Assembly (NCBI GenBank): GCA_036971615.1
Contig: JAYKKR010000008.1
Span: 1,550,001-1,614,000, forward strand
From: Amyloporia xantha
Taxonomy: Eukaryota > Basidiomycota > Agaricomycetes > Polyporales > Adustoporiaceae
Reading direction: 5' to 3'
Length of the DNA stretch: 64,000 nucleotides
Positions 37,346-48,404 of the stretch are shown in pieces; positions within the stretch are counted from its first letter, which is position 1, and every line of letters starts with the position of its first letter. The notes under the pieces were generated by a model that saw nothing but the letters and a program-made list of their open reading frames with translations, searched no databases and was not told the DNA's origin. The translations under genes were made by a program, and so were the position numbers.

Positions 37346-38950
37346 TAAGTTGGTAGACTAGAACATATACTGTGCTGGCGTCTTGTACCAAGTCTTGATT
37401 ATTCATTAACTATTCAGTCTCGTGAGCGCGTCGACACGGTCCAGTGCGACTTGAACCTACTGAAAGCTGTTGAACGGACGTTTTGTGTATTGAAAGTTCG
37501 GTTGCATTCTATTCCGCGGGTTGAACAGCTTCATTAGGTCGGCTCAGTATATTTGATCGAACACGTTGTCTAATTTCGAATTCCAAGTGTTAGGTCGATG
37601 TTAATTAGGAGCTCGAACGAGGTTCGATCCCAGAGTTAGCCGTCGATCTCGGAACATGTTTCTTTGCTCGTCCCATTGGCTAGTGCAACAACTTCACATC
37701 TCTCTGAGGGTTCGCAGCTATGGTGTTGCTGGCTTATGGGATGTACGTCTAACTGCGGGATCTCTTACTAATTGTACAGACACTGTTCATCTGAATCTTA
37801 TTTCTAGACTATGCGTCCTGTGGGTCAGGTTCGCTGCCTGACGTGCCTGGCAGTCACCGGTGGGTTTGAAGCTAACCCCGAAGGCGCTTGCGGCCTTAAG
37901 CTGGCATAGATGCGAGCATATGGTTCTACCATGCCAAATCTGGCCGCGAGGGCGAGAATTCAGAGCTAAGAACGCTGTTTTTCAAATGCGCGAGACTGCT
38001 CAGCGTGCCGTTCCTCCCCTTGTTTGTATTCGACAGGTCCAAGTGTCCTGAAATAAAGTGTGGCAAACGATTCAGCGACTAACATCATTGAATGGTACAG
38101 GGAATGCAGAAGATTATTGGTGCGTTTAGGTGTGAGCGGCGGGTGATCTGTGTTTATCCCATTTGTTCCTTCTTGTTCCTCAGGGAAATCGAAGGCTCCT
38201 GGTGACTCGGGCGCATAACTCACTTGAATATAAAGATACGACCGAGCATGGGGGCGGAGGGTAGGCGAATTGGGAGCTTCACTCAGTTTTTTTGTTTGGG
38301 TACGTGCCGTAGGGCGCCGCAGTCACCGGCTAACATAATGGTCGCAAGGCCCTCGCACGGGGAAGAATAAGGCGGTCCACCATCGGTATACGACCTCACT
38401 GTGGGAGCACGTCCTGCGCACCGAGCTCATGATCCACCGGTGTTCGACATCCCTTCTTTTATTCCCACCCCGGACGCAGGCATTGTCTTCGCTTGCTCGC
38501 GCATTCCCTACCCTCACACCTCTCCACGCAAATCAACTGCCGCTAGAAATCTTCTGACGAAGTCGCGTTCATTATGCCTTCCGGTTGCGACACACAGGAA
38601 TGCACCGGTTTTCTCATCGTGCGGATGATCCTTTCCTTTCGCGTCATCATTTCGTTGTGCTCTCCTTGGGGAGCTGGTGTGGGAGGCCGTCTCTTTCTCC
38701 TTGTCGTATTGCGATGTCCTCTTGCGCCGTATCTTTGTGATGATATTTTTGCACCAGGCTGTTCATCACTTCCATCATGCGATTACCCATTGTACATATA
38801 ATTCTCCACCATTACCCCAGTCCTTTCGTGTTTGCAGGTTTTTCTCCTTTCTCCATTCCTGATGGACACTTACTTGATCTTGTTCTCTAGTTTCTCATCT
38901 CTTCGAGATTCAGACGCATGCGATTGTTTCTTGGAGGGGGCGTGGAGACG

Positions 38951-38970
38951 CGCATAAAACAAGAATATAT
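38951..38970. repeat. 20 bp direct repeat, second copy
   Basis: Exact second copy of the word at 37326-37345. The flanks differ (ATAAGTTGG after the first copy, CTATTTCTT after this one). Confidence 0.8.
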
Positions 38971-39380
38971 CTATTTCTTCCAGTTAGTGGGATGTGTGAC
39001 CAGAGTTTGAGCTGACATCCGGCCGTATTCAAGTGCAAGTTGCCATCGCTTGATGCATGAGGGCCATTCATTCGGGTCTGCACCGGTCGACCCTGACTCG
39101 CTGCTGCAATTTGAGCCGCTTCATCCGCATGAATAGGCAATGCGCAGACAATGCAATGTCTCAGCCTACATACTGCACGGTAGACTTGTGAGAAACCCAA
39201 CCGACACTCTAGAGCAAAGAATGGTAGCACATGATTCAGTCCGCAAACTTGGTGGCGCAAAGAGGTACAGGCCAGCAGTTTGAAATACAGCCGAGTCGCT
39301 GACACAGGCCATCACAGCAAGCACACTTTCTGCATGTAGATTGTTGTAGCCACAATAATAACACGAATCACCAATTGCTC

Positions 39381-41018
39381 TCAGTCACTTGCCACATCCT
39401 CTTCTAGATCATCCGCGTATTCCTGTGCTGCCGCAGCTGCAGAGAGCTCCTCGTCCCGGTACCGCTGCCAAATAGATGCCAGCCGCGTAGAAGTGACCTT
39501 GCACATACCCGACTGCAGAAACGGAGGTTCATAATCGTCTCCAGGATCGCGGTCCTGCAGACTTGTGCCATGCTCTTCCTCAGGCCGCCAAGCAATCACT
39601 GTGTTAGCAGTTGATATCACTTTGATACCGTACCGTGCCAAGTAGAAATGTCCGCCTGCTTTTCTGCCCCTCTTCCGACCAGTCGTCCATGAGAATGCAA
39701 ACCGGTGGGGCTGATTCTCTTTGTGGATTGCTCTGACAAAATATGCGCTAAGACATGAATAAAAGCTTCAAACCAGAGTAAATACCTTGCATAATTGCAA
39801 CCAAAAACACCTGCTGGAGGAGCAAGTTCTTCATTGTCAAATTCAATGAGATCTTCTCCTCTTTGCAGCATGTACTTTCCAGTCGTAGATTCGCTTTTGG
39901 CGTTTGTATCCATGCGGCACATATTGTTCTCTGCAAGATATGCATCAAAATCACTTAAAAGCTCATCTGGCATGCGCCCATGAAGCATGTTCCAGAACAC
40001 TGCAAATACTGAGCTGGACTGAAAATCCTTTGAGCGGAGGAATTCTGGGGAGTGCTTTTGGGAAAGCAAATTGCGGGCCCAATCAAACTGGGGCTTGCTG
40101 CGGGCACCTGCCGTGTAGCCAACTGAGACCAATTTGCCTGAGTCCTCTTTCTGATATTGTCCAAATCAACAGTTGACAGGTGTTGGAGACCAAGACACCA
40201 CTTACCCGGACAGACTTCTTCAAACCGATCACATCTTCCACCACACCATTGATCCACTCCAGGATCTCCCCGTCACTGCAGAAGTCGCGGAGGACTACTG
40301 CAATAATCTCCCTTGTATTTGCATCGCGAATGAGTACGCTCTCATTCTCTCCGATAACCCGCTCCAGGCATTTGGGCTGCTCGCGGTGCATGGGCAGGCG
40401 CGGAAGGCGCTTGTCGGGCTGAGGGCCTTCCTCAATGTGCTTCCGCCAGCGTCGCTCGATCGCCTTTGACTCATAGACCCAATGCTTATATGGTGGGTAT
40501 GGTTCAGGAAGTGGGGTAACGAGAATCTCCTTCGTGATACTCTCCAAAAAGGTGATCTTTTCTTCGTCTGTCCTGGGGGCAAGCATGAGTCTTTTGACTA
40601 CCTGCCGGTGAAGGTATCGCCTTTTCGCCAAGCCTGCCTTGCGCTCGTCCAGCGCAGACTTGATTGCGGGTGCTACGTGGTTGGTAGGATCTCCACAAAA
40701 ACCTAGAAAATCGGAGAACAGGTCGCTGAATTGGGTGTTCGCTTTAAGGGCTACAAATTTGCGCGCGAGGATTTCGCAGAATTCTGCACTGCGGCGGGGG
40801 TCGGCAGAGCTAGCCAGGAGAGCAACGGCCGGTCTGTCTTCGGCAATAGCAATAGTGAGTTGATCAAGAATAGTAGCTTTTGCTAGCCTCTGCTCACGAT
40901 GAGTGAGCATCTCCGCGATAAGGTGGTCCGTACCAATCGTGCGCGGGCCTGGAGAAATTGCTGCCACCGGACGCCTCTGCGGCGCTTGTACCACGTGGGT
41001 AGACGCCACCACGCCCAT
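39381..41018 (-). CDS. 2OG-Fe(II) oxygenase-like protein of basidiomycete type
   Basis: Three exons (41018-40206, 40144-39786, 39732-39381) join in phase with GTAAGT/AG and GTATTT/AG introns to give 507 residues. ATG is at 41018. The middle part has ITKEILVTPLPEPYPPYKHW and IEEGPQPDKRLPRLPMHREQ. Exon 2 carries VSVGYTAGARSKPQFDWARN and GKYMLQRGEDLIEFDNEELA. Exon 3 begins AIHKENQPHRFAFSW, followed by GGHFYLARYGIKVISTANTV and RPEEEHGTSLQD. I read H394-x-E396 and H445 as the iron triad of a double-stranded beta-helix, with the usual spacing of about 50 residues. The family resembles the large fungal 2OGFeDO and TET/JBP-like group. The substrate is unknown and DNA modification is only a possibility. 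The 5' flank (41250-41086, minus) has gene-like sequence (ALRYEVPLKSIEVRGKTYRA), so the true start may lie further upstream. Confidence 0.6.
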
Positions 41019-41755
41019 GGCTGAGGACTTCGCACAATGTAGAATTTGTAACCCCGGTTCAAGTCGCTACCAGGTTCTGCAACTTTCAATAGCTTAGGTC
41101 GAGCTTCGACCGTGCTCTGGAGTTACCTCCAAATAACATCTGTGAAGCCCGATACGTCTTCCCTCGTACCTCAATCGACTTCAGTGGCACCTCATACCGC
41201 AGGGCTAGCGCTGCCCCCGTTTCTTTGGCCCTAATTTTATGAAGATGTCGTTGACCAAGCGGACTGACGAAGGGACAAACTTGGTGGTGGTCGTCCTTCA
41301 TATACCTATATCTTGGCCAGTGCGCAGGAGGAAAGAGCGTAATGAGAGAGTACCGCAATGGCTTGGAGAGGTGCTCGCCCGATATAAACCACTAACAAAT
41401 GACATTGTTCTTGGACTGTAAAAAGGAGCATCACGGCTCGTGCAATTAGATTAGAGCTACCGATTACTGCGACTTGACTACACCATACCATCCATATAAT
41501 GCATCACTCTTCGTAGGATGATAGGCCCGAATGACAAAGGTACTACTGAAACGCAAGGATATCAACTGTAAACGTAAGCAACCCACACCAGAAAAGCAAC
41601 CGCCCGAGCGGACTAGGTGGGATGGCTACCAGCAGACACAATGGCCAAAGCAAGGTCGAACGAATGAACACCACTGAAACAAAATAGAGGTCTCATGTGA
41701 GTGACACAACATGATACAGCTTCATAAACTCACCTATCGAGATCCTATGCTGCGG

Positions 41756-42903
41756 TTACGACGGCAGTTTAGTGTCTTCGTTGTCCTTGGCAGTCTTCCT
41801 CGGGTATTCGCAAATTCGGTGACGACGTACGCATTGTCTGCGAGTAAATGTTAGCGAAGTCGGAGGTACTACTCATGCTCGTCATGATGACACGGAAAGC
41901 TAGCTTACGGGCAAGTGCGATCCTTACTACCTTCGGGTGGACCGCCATAAGCAATCTTTCTCTTCCGACAAAAAAGACATGCAATGGAGGTGCTTCCTTT
42001 GAACGGCTTTTTGAAACGATGTGTGACGGTGAATGCGACATGTGTGCCTATCGGCCGTCCTGTAGTCACCGAATATATAACACAACGCTGTATACCATCA
42101 GATTGTTGATCTGCCTGCAAACAAAATACCTCAATGGCACTCACAGGCAATGACGATTGGCCTGGAGATGCTATATCCCCAATGACCCGCGAACTCGAGG
42201 TTGGCGAGGTCGCTGGCGGGGCTTCAGGGTCGACCATAAGCATAAGTACAGCAAACATTGCGAGATTTGAGAACGGTAGTTTTCTTACGTGTACAATCGG
42301 AATTACGGGTATCGTAAACCTGAGTGTCTGCAATCACACCAGGCAAATGCCCGACAACCTCTTGTTCATGTAAACATGATACCAGAGCCACAGAGTCATC
42401 TAAGGGCAGATATTCATTGAGATAGTCATAGCTCAAAGGAGAGCTATATGCTCCTGGAATCAACTCCTTCCGCCTTCGTGAATCCACCATTTACTTATGA
42501 CTGACCAAACGAAACTCACATCAAGTGAAGGCGAGTACTGGTTCATGACGTTGACCTGGGGTTCATTATTATCACTGTAGATGAGACCAATATTGTGTGC
42601 GATCATATTCTTCTGCGGAATAGTATGGGTAATGGAATGGCAGTAGGGTACTTTCTGAAGACTCCTGCACATTAATGCACTGCCGTGGGTATGAGAGAGT
42701 TTAAAACATAAGATATTGGAATTAAAGTAGGCTGAATTATCACGAACCGAGATACCCCCGGCACTGCTGTAAAGACAGGGCGGAATGTCTTGAGGCGTCG
42801 GAGGCAACGAGGGATTACTATTAGGAAAGCTGCTTAGACACAACCGATGTGATTCAGACACTCCAGTCAGGTCCGAGCCGTCTACAGCTACAAAATCCAT
42901 CAT
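41756..42903 (-). CDS. Zn2Cys6 transcription factor with C-terminal zinc cluster
   Basis: ATG is at 42903. The N-terminal exon contains DLTGVSESHRLCLSSFPNSN and PSLPPTPQDIPP. An internal exon has GAYSSPLSYDYLNEYLPLDD. The zinc cluster lies at the C-terminal end, as in many Agaricomycete regulators: TSIACLFCRKRKIAYGGPPE, then KDRTC, an intron, and QCVRRHRICEYPRKTAKDN to TAA at 41756. The cysteine pattern is C-x2-C..C-x2-C-x6-C, but the third ligand, normally KIACGG, is tyrosine (TAT for TGT). Zn2Cys6 factors bind CGG-type sites. With one ligand missing the cluster may not fold, so this could be a recent loss of function or a base error. Exon borders between 42460 and 42100 are approximate. Confidence 0.65.
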
Positions 42904-43900
42904 TGCTGGTCAGGGCACAGTAGATAAGAAGGAAATACGTATGTTGCGAGACAGCTAGCAGCAGGAGGACGACGTTGGAAGGGGAGTCCGCCCATTTCGA
43001 CGCACAGTCGGTCTCAATGGTACCACAGTGGTTGTGCTCTTTCGGGGAGGGCTAGTCGGCCGAACAATCTTCCGAAGCGGAAAGATTCGCTGAGGAAGCC
43101 AAGCCAGCAAGGACGAGAAACTCAGCGAATATGGACAGATACTTTGGGCACCGACGTTGTGGGGCCAATGAATGAGCGGCAAACATTGACCGGGACAAGT
43201 CAAAGCGCTAATCTCCTGAAACACGTAGAGACTCTTGACCCATAACGGATGTCCTTCTCCCGGGCTTGCACAAGGTTTAATGCAACCATGCTGCGATGTC
43301 AGTGTCAAATATCGCTGTCCGAAACCTCGCGTTGCGCGGGAGCGAGCAGATCGCGTGAGAGCCGCACCTATGAATGCAAAGGTAGAGACAAGAGGACATG
43401 GACGAGAGGGCACGCTTGGACCTTCTGCAACTATGGATGTTCTCCTGCGCTGATCACAAATGTTAGGCGCGTGTGACTTCCCTCGCGGATATTTTTCGCC
43501 GGGCTATAGCCGAGAGAAAATGAAGACAGAGATCGAGGTGCAAGCTGGGGGTATGTAGATGAGAACAAGTGTTTATTGAGCTAAATGAGGCGGTCAAGAT
43601 GGATACGATCTGAGATACCGCCTTGGAGATCTACCCTCACGTGAGATTAGGCGTCTGGTGTTTCAAGGCGATCGCGACTTGTAGCTTTCGTCCTCGGTAT
43701 CCCTCCAGCTGGGTTCTCCTCTTCGTCCTACTACATCCCCGGCCTGGGGCTCTCCTTGGATTTATGCTCGTACTTCTCGTGGCGAACTTGATGAATATGT
43801 TATAAGTCCCTTGGTACAGTGGGCTTATTCAGGACTTTCATACGCGGGTAGTTAATCTTGCTAATTATTCTAAATCTTGCATTATAGACGGATGCGCTTC
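42904..43900. other. intergenic stretch
   Basis: Open frames exist on both strands around 42955-43470, but they overlap each other, carry no recognisable motif and could not be spliced. Nothing else was seen. Confidence 0.45.
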
Positions 43901-43987
43901 CTGTAGCATCTCTTCCTCGTGAATCAACTCGTTTCTCTACGACCGTCATACTGAGACCACTCTTCTCGCCACTTCCCGACACCCGCA

Positions 43988-44440
43988 GTGTCGGTGCCCG
44001 CATGGAGTCTTCCACTTCCCCCATGCCGGCTGGCAAAACTTGCTAATGCTCTAGGCGTATCGACACCAGAGCCCGCTGTTCATTCTTACGGTTCCTCAAT
44101 GGCCACGTTGCCACCTCTCCCTAGCTCTTCAGTTTCGTCGCCATTTTCTGGACCACTTCCTTCGATCCCCATATCGTCTGCGGCGCCCGCGCAGACTTTC
44201 ATGTCTTCGCTGTCATCCAGCAGGTTTCTTCTTCACGTAATCCCTCCTGCACACGTCCCTCATGACACCGAACGGCTCGATGATCCCAGCTTGCTACCGC
44301 AGCTTCCGGCCACATAAGGTCACCACACACGGTTCCACCGTGGTGTTCTTGTTCCAGTGTGCTTCGCGTTGTCTAGCCAATTGGCTGCAATAGCGAAGGA
44401 ATATGCTCTTCCCAGTACCGTTAGTTTGATCCTCTAGTTC
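43988..44440 (+). pseudogene. remnant of a conserved basidiomycete protein of unknown role
   Basis: One frame reads LAKLANALGVSTPEPAVHSY, a Ser/Pro-rich linker, then SRFLLHVIPPAHVPHD, a stop codon, TRFHRGVLVPV and SQLAAIAKEYALPST, and a second stop. I recall a common Agaricomycete protein with an FLLHVIPP..LPHD block followed by RRGTLVPLYPTLQSQLAAI and AREY..LPST. The two in-frame stops and the abrupt end mark this as a decayed fragment. A short casein-kinase-like piece follows at about 44.58 kb. Confidence 0.5.
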
Positions 44441-44579
44441 TCTCCACACCAACGAGCAGCGGCCCTTACCGTAACGGTGTCGGAGCCGATGCGGAAGAAA
44501 CTGGCCCACGACTATCAGACGATATCTGGCAGTACATATGGCTGCGCGTCGTACGGTTGGAGAGCCTGCTTTTCACAGA

Positions 44580-44640
44580 CTGGACCTGAGGGTTGGCGGA
44601 AGGTACAGGCTGGGGAAGAAGATATATCGGACTCATCATG
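44580..44640 (+). pseudogene. short duplicate of the CK1 first exon
   Basis: GACCTGAGGGTTGGCGGAA and CTGGGGAAGAAGAT mirror GACCTCAGGGGTGGCGGAA and CCGGGGAAGAAGAT at 45779-45843, the region that encodes the glycine-loop start of the CK1 pseudogene. It is more eroded than that copy and no kinase sequence follows it. Confidence 0.55.
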
Positions 44641-44826
44641 GCCGTTAGGTGCGCATTGGATCGTAAATCAGGCCACGGAACTATGGATGGAGTCGAACAG
44701 CAAGGTTACATTTGGATCGTAAATATGTCTTCAGACTGAACATATACACAGAGGGACAGCTACGCTTTAATCATTTACCTACACTTTGATTGAATACACG
44801 TCTTTGAAACCGGGCCATTCCTTAGG

Positions 44827-45103
44827 ATCGAATGTATAGTTTCGGGTAGAACACATTCTTACAGATCGAGCTTATGTGCTGCCTTGAGATCATCCATATA
44901 TCTTCGGATGGTGGGTACCGGATCGCGAATCGCATTTTAGACCACGAGTCTGTGATGAGATCCGGGATAAAGCTTAGGTTCAGATCGTACTATGCGTCTT
45001 CAAGCTAAACGAAGGTATGAGGATCAATTGGATGCCCGCTCTCAGATCAAATATATTCCTTGAAATCGAACGTGCGTTTTCGGGTCGAACATATTCCTTC
45101 AGA
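44827..45103. repeat. degenerate repeats of about 38 bp
   Basis: ATCGAATGTATAGTTTCGGG with TAGAACACATTCTTACAG (44830-44867) resembles ATCGAACGTGCGTTTTCGGG with TCGAACATATTCCTTCAG (45066-45103). Weaker echoes (GATCGTAAAT.., CGAATCGCATTTT) occur nearby. This AT-rich area has no gene and looks like an eroded minisatellite. Confidence 0.45.
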
Positions 45104-45753
45104 ATACGCATGACTTGTCATTCGAACAATCTGTGGACGGTGGACGGTGTATGTTGCTGACCCCCGGCGCCTCGCAGGACGCTCCTTTGCCTTTAACTCT
45201 GCCGTCGCCGTCATTTACAAAGTCTGCAGCCCCATGGTATATGGGCCAAAGTTATCATGTCCCTAGCAATGCTTGGTCGTCATATTCGTCAACAGACGGT
45301 CTCTGTTCAAATTCTTGTATTGTGGGACTCTGCTTCTAGATACCAACGAGGCACTCGCTCCTCTAGACCACAGCCGACTGTCTCTTGACATTCCGCTATC
45401 CCGTCTTCAGTGCTATCCCCAAACTACAGTCTCATCCTTTCCAGTCTTTTCGCTGAACTGTCAGCAAAGATTTGCCTCTCGTTCCTCCTCCGTTTCAACC
45501 ATCGCCTCGCCGCACCGTCTGGGACAAGCGTTGCGCCTTCAGTGTGCCCCAGGACGTATTGCTGGCGTATATTTCCTGTATTTGTTGGATGTTTCGAGAG
45601 GAAAGGAATGCTCACCGTCTATGGTGGAGCACGCTGCGCTGTGCGTTCCCAGGCTGTTGACAATACTTAGCCTTGTTTCTCTTCCATTTCTCCTCCCTCG
45701 CTCTCATTCGGTTGAACATTGACTCCCACATATTCTGCTTAAGACTTCTAGCA

Positions 45754-46560
45754 ATGGCCGATCTTCTTCGCACATACTAGACCTCAGGGGTGGCGGAAAA
45801 TTGAGGACAGGCCGGGGAAGAAGATTGGCTTGGGCTCATTCGGTGAGTCATGGATGCGCCACTGCCGTGAGTAGCCACTCACATCGCTCTTAGATGATAT
45901 TTACCTTGGAATCAGCATCATCTCCGCGGAGGAAGTGGCCATCAAGCTCGAGTCAGTCAAGGCTAAACATCCTGAGCTCGAGTACGAATCCAGGGTCTAT
46001 AAGACTTTGGCCGGTGGCGTTGGTGTTCCTTTTGTCCATTGCTTCGGCACGGAGTGTGACTACCAAGCCATGGTCATCGATTTGCTCGGCCCTTCGCTGG
46101 AGGACTTGTTCAACTTCTGCAACCGTAAATTCAGCCTGAAGACCGTCCTTTTACTCACTGACCAGCTGGTAAGTTGTTTGCGGACTCGTTGGCCGTGATA
46201 ATAACGATTTGCTTGTCTTCATTGCTCCAGATCTCGCGAATTGAGGGCACCCATTCTCGCAACTCCATCCATCGCGACATCAAGCGCGGCAAGAGGTCAA
46301 CGTCATCGACTTCGGTCAGAAGTACGGGGACCCGAAGACGTACTCCCACATCCCGTACGGAGAAGACAAGAATGCCGCGGGAACGGCTCGTTACACTTCC
46401 ATTAACATTCACTTGGGTGGCGAGCAAGCCTGTCAGGACGACTTAGGGTCTCTCACGCTTACGTCCCTATTTACTTCGTCTGCTAGATTCTTCAATTTGC
46501 GCTTTTCTGCTTCATGTGCGGGAATTCGAGCCCGAGGAGAGTTGAGGAACGTTGACGTTC
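45754..46560 (+). pseudogene. casein kinase 1-like pseudogene
   Basis: The first exon encodes GWRKIEDRPGKKIGLGSF. An intron (GTGAGT..CTTAG, 45843-45893) leads to [20 protein letters not shown] and on to [20 protein letters not shown] and [21 protein letters not shown] second intron leads to [18 protein letters not shown]. All are hallmark CK1 sequences, with the VAIK lysine and HRDIK present. Directly after HRDIK the PDNFLMG segment, which holds a catalytic asparagine, is missing. The frame then shifts to [20 protein letters not shown] and [19 protein letters not shown]. Another shift gives HAYVPIYFV. An early stop follows the ATG frame at 45778, so the true start is unclear. Deletion and shifts make it inactive. 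CK1 genes are expanded in many Agaricomycetes. Confidence 0.75.
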
Positions 46561-47889
46561 TAATCGCCGTTGGACAGGGGGCTGCATTGGTAGAGGAGAG
46601 AACTCAGGAGCCATTGGGTTCGTCGATAGATTCTCTTGAGTTATCTCCCTGGCATGCGAACAGAGAACGTGGGTACTGGGAATGCTTCGTCAAAGAATGA
46701 GGGTGACGATAAGCCTAGACGAGCGGACAAGGTCGGTGGTGGCATTGCAGTAATACGGCGACTTATAACAGGGCTGGGGACACCCTGTCCAACAAGAGAC
46801 GGACCGACTTCTCTTGATACAGCTGCTGTAGTTGGAGAACTTGAGTGGAGGGACCTCCGTTCCCTAGACATCGTCGTCATCTCGTAGGTGGTCAGACAAG
46901 GATCTGCGATTACCGAGAGGTGATGAATCGGCGACGTCGAAGTCTGGCTCCTTGTCACCGTCAATCAATTGCGACCACGCCATCTCCGTTGTCTCCTGGC
47001 TGTACGATACGGGAAAATGGCGAGACGGCAGAGGTAGCGATACTTTCGGTATATTAGACGACCTATCCATGGGCCTGTCCCCGCGGTGCTCTTATATTAG
47101 AGAGGATATCGGGAGCTCAGCACAATCATGGGGGAGTTTGCGTAGTGATGGGGTTCAGGTGTAGTGGTATTAATAACATTGTCATTAAGTCCAGCCACTG
47201 GTGGCGAAGTCCTTCGTTTCCCTGAGAAATTTCGATGCGCTTCGGGGGATGGTGTTCTTTCTTTGTCTCCATTTATTGTCCGCGAGGGCGTCGCCCTATG
47301 TAGACAGTAGGTACGGGATTAGCTACGTCATATCTGTAGTATAGTCATGGCGAAAACATTAGGCAGATGTAGAGTTACCCCGTCAAAGTACCTGGGAGAC
47401 CTGAGTAAAGTCCTGTGATCAAAAGAAACGAAATGGCATTGAGAAACAAACCAATAAACATGAATACGAAGATTAGTAGTGTATAGTAACGGCGCGTGAG
47501 CGGAGAACTCGTAGCTGCAATTTCCGGTCATTCAGGGCAAGAGGCGAGGTTCTGAACCCACCGCTCAGAGTGCCTGGCATATCCTGACCTGCGCTTCTTA
47601 GCCAGTGGGAAGCCGGCCAGCAGTCCCCTGTTGTCTGCCAAAACTCCCCTCACCTCTGGGACGCGCGACTACGCACTCGTGCGTCGTGGTACATGAGTCT
47701 ATTCAAAGGCGAAGTCAAAAGTGGGGTGTTCCGTCAGGTCGATCGTGTGCCAGGTGGGGTCGCCGCGGAGCGGTGACTATAACGTTCCGTAGGTCGTGTG
47801 GTGAGGATAAACAGTTGTTCTATTTCAGCAGGGGGTTAGCACTGTTCGATAGTGTATAGAGTTACGTCTCTTTTCGTTTTGACTTGGAG
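46561..47889. other. stretch without gene, holding a dispersed repeat
   Basis: A plus-strand frame near 46.7 kb (RRADKVGGGIAVIRRLITGL) might be the tail of a CK1-like gene but could not be joined. The rest has no coding signature. A repeat shared with 55.7-55.96 kb lies at 47.25-47.64 kb. Confidence 0.4.
47245..47640. repeat. dispersed repeat, copy 1
   Basis: GTATAGTAA.GG.GCGTG, GCAAGAGG.GAGGTT, GCTCAGAGTGC and ATCCTGACCTGC occur in the same order as at 55816-55955. A weaker match around TTCTTTCTTTGTCTCCATT corresponds to 55740-55760. The extra sequence between about 47310 and 47450 suggests an insertion in this copy or a deletion in the other. Confidence 0.6.
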
Positions 47890-48404
47890 TTAGCCGCCTC
47901 TGGGATCTCCAGTCCTCCGAAAGTTTCTGCAAAGCGGTCGGTGACATGAATGAACTTGAAGAGAGACCTGGTAGATGGTGTTCGCTGAAGCGGTCTCACC
48001 CGAGACGCAAGGTAGCAGCTGCTTCAAAGGTGCCGGTGATGGTCTGCCCTTAGGCTTCAAATCTTCCTCAATCTCTGCGTCGTCGAAGGCATCGCCCCCC
48101 CCCTTTCTCTCTGCATGACATGCAGTCAGCACAACAAGTGATTTAGCTTTTTTGTTTCGCTTGACGACCTGCTTGTTTCCATCGGCCGTCGTGATCGCCT
48201 TCGCCTGTTTTGGCCTACTAGTCTTCGTAGCTTTCGAGAGTGCTGATGCAGAGGGAAAGGTTCAGAAGTGGGTTCATTCAGAAAACTTGAAAGCCTTGCA
48301 TAGATCCCTCTGTAGATACTTCATATTCCGAAGAAGAAAGCTTGTAATTGAACATCTATTAAATGTCCAACAGCTTAACTTTCAACGTCTCTTAAATGAC
48401 CGCT

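Larger units (their letters stand above)
34131..39380. other. 5 kb gene-poor stretch with local repeats
   Basis: No recognisable gene. A plus-strand piece near 34.6-34.75 kb reads YLHVVIYDPDNATRPLENVA and looks protein-like but stands alone. A frame at 39305-38910 (minus, no ATG at its start) is open for 131 codons next to the oxygenase gene and is also unrecognised. The stretch contains the 180 bp tandem duplication at 36.36-36.71 kb and a 20 bp direct repeat at 37.3 and 38.95 kb. Confidence 0.45.

Noticed and set aside
37600..37640. GGTTCGATCCC as a tRNA T-arm
   Set aside because: No matching acceptor, D-arm or anticodon stem could be found in the 70 bases around it.
44294..44509. Minus-strand NGTGKSIFLRY as a P-loop or G-alpha fragment
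   Set aside because: It is antisense to the SQLAAIAKEYALPST remnant, and the residues around the loop do not fit a GTPase.
45273..45722. 149-codon plus-strand frame upstream of the CK1 pseudogene
   Set aside because: Overlapping frames on both strands are open over the same bases; composition is low-complexity Ser/Leu without motif.
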